A DNA stretch of 58,662 bases from an uncultured Sulfitobacter sp. (lineage in GTDB: Bacteria > Pseudomonadota > Alphaproteobacteria > Rhodobacterales > Rhodobacteraceae), in contig CANLOQ010000011.1 in assembly GCA_947492925.1 (NCBI GenBank), forward strand, positions 1-58,662, read 5' to 3'. The position numbers and the translations under genes were made by a program. How positions within the stretch are numbered: the first letter of the stretch is position 1; every line of letters starts with the position of its first letter. Under the pieces are notes generated by a model, which saw only the letters and a program-made list of their open reading frames with translations, made no database searches and was not told the origin of the DNA. Shown here piece by piece: positions 53,667-58,662 of the stretch.

Positions 53667-54968
53667 TCAGCGGTTCAGTTTATCCAGCCGCGCGGTGACG
53701 CTGAGACCGTGTGCCTCAAGGCTTTCGGAGGCGGCCAGACGTTCGGCGGCCGGGCCAATCGCGCGCAGGGCTTCGGGGGTCATGCGGGCCAGTGTGGTGC
53801 GCTTCATGAAATCCAGCACCGACAATCCGGACGAGAACCGTGCCGAGCGGGCGGTGGGCAGCACGTGGTTCGGGCCGCCGATGTAGTCTCCGATGGCCTC
53901 GGGTGTCCATTGGCCCAGAAAGATAGCCCCGGCGTGCGTGATCTGCGCGCTGAGGGCGTCCGGGCCAGCGACGCAAAGTTCAAGGTGTTCGGGGGCGATG
54001 CGGTTTGACAGCGCGGCGGCAGTGGCGAGGTCCGGCACGGTGATGATTGCCCCGAAGTCGCGCCAGCTGGTGCCCGCAATGGCCCTGCGTTGCATCGTCT
54101 CAAGCCGTTTGATCACCGCGCGGCCCACGGCATCGCCAAAGGCGGCATCGGTCGTGATGAGGATCGACTGCGCGCTTTCGTCGTGTTCGGCCTGCGACAA
54201 GAGATCCAGTGCGATCCAGTCGGGATCGTTGTCGGCATCTGCGATTATCAGAATTTCGGAAGGCCCCGCGATCATGTCGATGCCCACCTTGCCAAAGACA
54301 CGGCGCTTGGCAGCGGCCACAAAGGCGTTGCCGGGGCCTGTAATCTTGTCTACCGGTTTGATCGTGCCGGTGCCGTAGGCCAGCGCCGCCACAGCCTGCG
54401 CACCGCCGATGCGATAGATTTCATCCACGCCGGAAAGCTGCGCGGCCAGCAGCACAAGCGGGTTCAGTGCGCCGTCAGGTGTGGGCACGACCATTGCCAG
54501 CCGCCCTACCCCGGCAACCGACGCGGGGATCGCATTCATCAGAACAGAGGACGGATAGCTGGCCAGCCCACCCGGCACGTAGAGTCCCGCCGCCGATACG
54601 GGTGTCCAGCGCCATCCAAGAGTGGCACCGGTGTCGTCCGTCCATTCCGCATCCTGCGGAAGCTGGCGGGCATGGTAGGCGCGGATGCGGGCGGCGGCCA
54701 GTTCAAGGGCGGCCCTGTCTTCAGGCGGGACCTCCTGCACTGCCGTGGCGATGTCATCGGCAGAGATGCGCAGAGTTGCTGGGGCCAGGTCAATGCGGTC
54801 GAACCGTTTTGTCAGTTCGATCACTGCCTGGTCGCCACGGGCGCGCACGTCAGCGATGATGTCTGCCACGGTGGCGTCCACATCGGGGCTGTCCTCGCGC
54901 TTGGCGTTCAGCAGTGTTTCGAAAGCCGCTTCGAAATCGGGGGCTGTGGCGTTGAGGGTGACGGGCAT
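53667..54968 (-). CDS. hisD: histidinol dehydrogenase
   Basis: 433 residues from the ATG at 54968. HisD signatures: VSAAGLYVPGGLASYPSSVL, IYRIGGAQAVAALAYGTGTI, VDKITGPGNAFVAAAKR, IDMIAGPSEILIIADADND, with catalytic and zinc residues in LSQAEHDESAQSIL and NRIAPEHLELCVAG. It makes histidine from histidinol in two NAD-dependent steps, the last part of histidine synthesis. The kinase, UPF0262 and LMW-PTP genes follow. Confidence 0.97.
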   Translation of the reverse strand: MPVTLNATAPDFEAAFETLLNAKREDSPDVDATVADIIADVRARGDQAVIELTKRFDRIDLAPATLRISADDIATAVQEVPPEDRAALELAAARIRAYHARQLPQDAEWTDDTGATLGWRWTPVSAAGLYVPGGLASYPSSVLMNAIPASVAGVGRLAMVVPTPDGALNPLVLLAAQLSGVDEIYRIGGAQAVAALAYGTGTIKPVDKITGPGNAFVAAAKRRVFGKVGIDMIAGPSEILIIADADNDPDWIALDLLSQAEHDESAQSILITTDAAFGDAVGRAVIKRLETMQRRAIAGTSWRDFGAIITVPDLATAAALSNRIAPEHLELCVAGPDALSAQITHAGAIFLGQWTPEAIGDYIGGPNHVLPTARSARFSSGLSVLDFMKRTTLARMTPEALRAIGPAAERLAASESLEAHGLSVTARLDKLNR

Positions 54969-55146
54969 GGATGGGTGCTCCGAAAAAAGGTGCTGGGGAC
55001 GTGGCAGCGGCCACGGCGGGTTGACAGGACAGTTAGAGCAGCGGTGCAGGAGTCTCAAGCGGGCGCAGGGCGGAACGCGGTGGGGCGTGCTGTCGCGCGG
55101 CATGCCGGTGGTGGCGAATTGCGGGACGAAGGGGCCGGTGCCGTGA

Positions 55147-55680
55147 TCAGTGGGGCGGCGTTGCCTGATCGCTGCCCGTCAGATCCGTGCCGTCCAGCGC
55201 GCGGATCATCAAAAGGTCGGTGCGCGCAACACCGTCGATCATGACAGAGCGGGGACGACGGCCAATGACGGAAAAGCCAAGCGCGCGGTACAGGGCGCAA
55301 GCACGGGTGTTCTGCGCATCTACCGTCAGTTCCGCCTGCAACAGGCCCGTTTCACGCAAATGGTCCAGCAGACGTTGCATCAGCGCGCGGCCCATCCCCT
55401 GCCGCTGCGCCTGCGGCGCGACATAAAGCGGCCCGATATCTGCGGTGTGGCGCAGGCGGGTCACCCCGCCCCTGCGCGCCACAACATATCCTGCAAGGTC
55501 ATCCCCGACAAATGCGCCAAACCAGTCCTGCGTCGGAATGTCCGCCGCAAAGCGGTCATCGGGGATTGCCAGCAGTTCGTCTTCTGTCAGCAAAAAGGCG
55601 CTTGGATCGCGGCGCAGGCCGTCGGCCCAGAGCGCGCGGAGGGCGGGCGCATCGCTTTCGGACAGCCTGCGGATAGTCAT
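55147..55680 (-). CDS. GNAT-family N-acetyltransferase
   Basis: 177 residues. The acetyl-CoA site is ADIGPLYVAPQAQRQGMGRA, followed by the typical DAQNTRACALYRALGFSVIG. The start overlaps the DUF2948 stop by ATGA, so it belongs to the murA unit; the substrate is unknown. A 178-base gap separates it from hisD. A guest inside what is otherwise a conserved core cluster. Confidence 0.87.
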   Translation of the reverse strand: MTIRRLSESDAPALRALWADGLRRDPSAFLLTEDELLAIPDDRFAADIPTQDWFGAFVGDDLAGYVVARRGGVTRLRHTADIGPLYVAPQAQRQGMGRALMQRLLDHLRETGLLQAELTVDAQNTRACALYRALGFSVIGRRPRSVMIDGVARTDLLMIRALDGTDLTGSDQATPPH

Positions 55681-56147
55681 TCCGGGTGTGACGGCAGCTT
55701 TTTCGACGGGGCGACATAGGGACGGGTCACATCCTTAAGCGTGACATCCAGCGCCTCGACCGTCAGGCGCAGCGCCCCGTCACCGGCCAGTGTCAGCAAC
55801 AGGTGGCCGGAGGGGGCGTCTGTTTCCTCGAACTCAAGGGTCAGCAGCGACAGGATTGTATCGGCATCGCCCTTGGGGACGCCCTGGCTCGCGACCGATT
55901 GCACGGTGTTGAACATCAGCACCGATTGCACGCGTTCGGGGGCATGGCGGCTGCGGCCCGCATCCTCCCAACGGACGCGGTTGATCAGCAGGGCAAAGCG
56001 CTGTGCCTTGCGGTCCCAACGCATTTCGGAGGCGGGAAAGACCGCATCCTGCGTAAGTGACGCGATCACCTTGAGGTCTTCGACATCCACTGCACCGAGG
56101 TTCAGCGGTGCCTCGCGTCCGTCTTCGAAACGTGCGTCTTCGGTCAT
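55677..56147 (-). CDS. DUF2948 family protein
   Basis: 156 residues: [51 protein letters not shown] and [17 protein letters not shown] are family features. Function unknown; members lie next to murA in Rhodobacteraceae, as here, where the stop of murA overlaps its start (ATGA). Confidence 0.92.
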   Translation of the reverse strand: MTEDARFEDGREAPLNLGAVDVEDLKVIASLTQDAVFPASEMRWDRKAQRFALLINRVRWEDAGRSRHAPERVQSVLMFNTVQSVASQGVPKGDADTILSLLTLEFEETDAPSGHLLLTLAGDGALRLTVEALDVTLKDVTRPYVAPSKKLPSHPE

Positions 56148-57415
56148 GTTTCCTTGATCCGTTCGATGTTGGCCCCGACGCCGGAGAATTTGGCGACGAC
56201 ATGTTCGTAACCGCGGTCAAGGTGATAGACGCGGGCAACCTTGGTTTCGCCTTCCGCCGCCAGACCCGCAAGGATGAGGGACACAGAGGCACGTAGATCG
56301 GTCGCCATCACGGGCGCGCCCTTGAGCTTTTGAACGCCGGTGACGGTGGCCGTGCCCCCGTGAACTTCGATGTCGGCGCCCATGCGGATGAGTTCAGGCG
56401 CGTGCATGAAGCGGTTTTCAAAAATCTTTTCTTCCAGCACGGAGGTGCCGTCGGCGGTACACAGCAACGCCATCATCTGGGCCTGAAGATCGGTCGGGAA
56501 ACCGGGGAAGGGTTCGGTTGTCACGTCCACCGCGCTGATGCGCCCATTCTTGCGCGCGACGGTCAGACCTCTGGCGGTTTCTGTCACAGAAATGCCTGCC
56601 GCGTCGAGCTTTTCGCAAAAGGCCGACAGCAGGTCGATCCGCCCGTCCAGCAGCGTGACCTCGCCGCCGCAGATGGCGGGAGCAAGCATGTAGGTGCCCA
56701 ATTCGATCCGGTCGGTCACAACCCTGTGCGTGGCCCCGTGCAGGCTGTCCACACCCTGAATCGTGATCGACGGGGTGCCGTCGCCTTCAATCTGCGCGCC
56801 CATCGCACGAAGGCAGGTGGCAAGATCGACAATCTCGGGTTCGCGCGCGGCGTTGTTGATGACGGTGGTGCCCTTGGCCAAGGTGGCGGCCATCATGATG
56901 TTTTCGGTCGCCCCCACAGAGGCGAAGGGGAAATCAATGACCGCGCCCTTGAGTTTGCCACCCTGTGCCTTGGCATGCAGATAGCCGTCGCGCAGTTCAA
57001 TGTCGGCCCCCATCAGCGCAAGGCCATCGGTGTGAATATCCATCGGGCGCGCACCGATGGCGCAGCCGCCGGGCAAGGACACTTCGGCGTGTCCCTCGCG
57101 CGCCAGAAGCGGGCCAAGCACAAGGTTGGAGGCGCGCATCTTGCGCACGATGTCATAGTCCGCGCGGGTGTTGATGGTGCCGTGGCTGGCCATCGCCAGC
57201 ACCTTGCCGTCCTTCAGGGAGGTGACCTCGGCCCCCAGAGACCCCAGAAGCTGCGTCATGGTGCGGATGTCACTCAGGCGCGGTGCGTTGGTGAGCGTGA
57301 GGGGTTCCTCGCTCAACAAGGTTGCGGGCATCAGCGTAAGGCAGGCGTTTTTGGCCCCCGCGATGGGAATATCACCGCTGAGCGCATTGCCGCCTTTGAC
57401 AAGAATCGAATCCAT
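56144..57415 (-). CDS. murA: UDP-N-acetylglucosamine 1-carboxyvinyltransferase
   Basis: 423 residues. The fosfomycin-sensitive catalytic Cys118 is in [34 protein letters not shown] at the start and [11 protein letters not shown] are also diagnostic. It adds enolpyruvate from PEP to UDP-GlcNAc, the first committed step of peptidoglycan synthesis. The ATG follows directly after the stop of a 57-codon basic gene (TAA-ATG), so the two are probably coupled. DUF2948 and GNAT genes follow. Confidence 0.97.
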   Translation of the reverse strand: MDSILVKGGNALSGDIPIAGAKNACLTLMPATLLSEEPLTLTNAPRLSDIRTMTQLLGSLGAEVTSLKDGKVLAMASHGTINTRADYDIVRKMRASNLVLGPLLAREGHAEVSLPGGCAIGARPMDIHTDGLALMGADIELRDGYLHAKAQGGKLKGAVIDFPFASVGATENIMMAATLAKGTTVINNAAREPEIVDLATCLRAMGAQIEGDGTPSITIQGVDSLHGATHRVVTDRIELGTYMLAPAICGGEVTLLDGRIDLLSAFCEKLDAAGISVTETARGLTVARKNGRISAVDVTTEPFPGFPTDLQAQMMALLCTADGTSVLEEKIFENRFMHAPELIRMGADIEVHGGTATVTGVQKLKGAPVMATDLRASVSLILAGLAAEGETKVARVYHLDRGYEHVVAKFSGVGANIERIKET

Positions 57416-57589
57416 TTAACTGCTTTCCTCGGAAGGCCCTTCGGGGCTTTTGTTTTCATTGCTGACGGTGGCGCGCGCCCGGGTCTGCGCCTTGCGTCTG
57501 CGCATATTCGCCTTGAGGGCTGCTTTCAACCGCTCTTCACGCACCTGCGCCTTGGTTTTGGGCTGTTTCGGGCTTGGACCTGTGGACAT
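57416..57589 (-). CDS. 57-residue basic protein directly before murA
   Basis: Starts MSTGPSPKQPKTKAQVREER, continues LKAALKANMRRRKAQTRAR and ends in an acidic tail EGPSEESS. It is shorter than 60 codons and so easily overlooked. Its TAA stop abuts the murA ATG with no gap. Basic, helical and without Cys; no family known to me, though small basic proteins are often found before murA in this family of bacteria (from memory, unverified). Confidence 0.7.
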   Translation of the reverse strand: MSTGPSPKQPKTKAQVREERLKAALKANMRRRKAQTRARATVSNENKSPEGPSEESS

Positions 57590-57658
57590 GATGTCTGTCT
57601 AACGCAGCCGCTGTGGCACGTCCAGAATGGGGTTGCGCCGTTTCAGGTTTGCCGCTAA

Positions 57659-58662
<1,004 letters not shown>

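Overview
The window looks like chromosomal DNA of a marine alphaproteobacterium of the Rhodobacteraceae (Roseobacter group; a Sulfitobacter-like genome is my guess, not a proven assignment). The basis is the high-GC core, phosphatidylcholine synthase, a TRAP transporter next to 2-oxo-acid-type enzymes, the YcjX/YcjF pair, DUF2948, UPF0262 and DUF3768 proteins, and very frequent ATGA/GTGA stop-start overlaps in operons. Most of the window is ordinary core genome lying between two tRNA-anchored accessory segments.

Left edge (1-4185): AT-richer accessory DNA ending at the 3' end of tRNA-Phe(GAA). It holds the end of an XRE regulator, a membrane-anchored SPOR-like protein, a DUF3768/zinc-ribbon pair, a winged-helix/alpha-beta-hydrolase fusion, and a set of TGTGCTA direct repeats next to the tRNA. 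Then come core genes: yacG, a short RNase E/G, maf, a small gene and infA (one minus-strand operon), a SIRT5-type sirtuin, a copper chaperone pair, rpmB, and a TetR gene with two matching operators that probably controls the membrane protein behind it. Next are two glycosyltransferases, pcs, ogt, a DUF3253 gene, ileS (with an AT-rich patch in its editing domain), a cNMP-binding/thioredoxin-reductase-like flavoprotein, the YcjF-GNAT-YcjX set, truA, gnd, a NUDIX gene and a large MscS channel.

Middle (28-45 kb): two tightly packed operons. The first (28391-34390) has four glycosyltransferases, a histidine phosphatase and a polysaccharide deacetylase, all with overlapping ends, and looks like a self-contained glycan or glycolipid assembly cassette. 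The second (36312-44562) has an IclR regulator, E1 alpha and beta subunits, a second ThDP enzyme, a DctPQM TRAP transporter and an SDR. It is probably uptake and breakdown of a 2-oxo-acid-like or related substrate that I cannot identify. Divergent from it is a protein made of two copies of an unrecognised GSHGG repeat, and beyond that a BKACE enzyme.

Right part: cydAB of the cyanide-insensitive type, lepA, a tandem pair of related proteins of unknown function sharing an FWRxWY motif, a lipoprotein, and the minus-strand murA-DUF2948-GNAT / hisD-kinase-UPF0262-LMW phosphatase group. A hidden 57-codon basic gene abuts murA. The window ends at tRNA-Thr(GGT), behind which a large serine recombinase reads antisense into the tRNA: the edge of an integrated element that continues outside the window.
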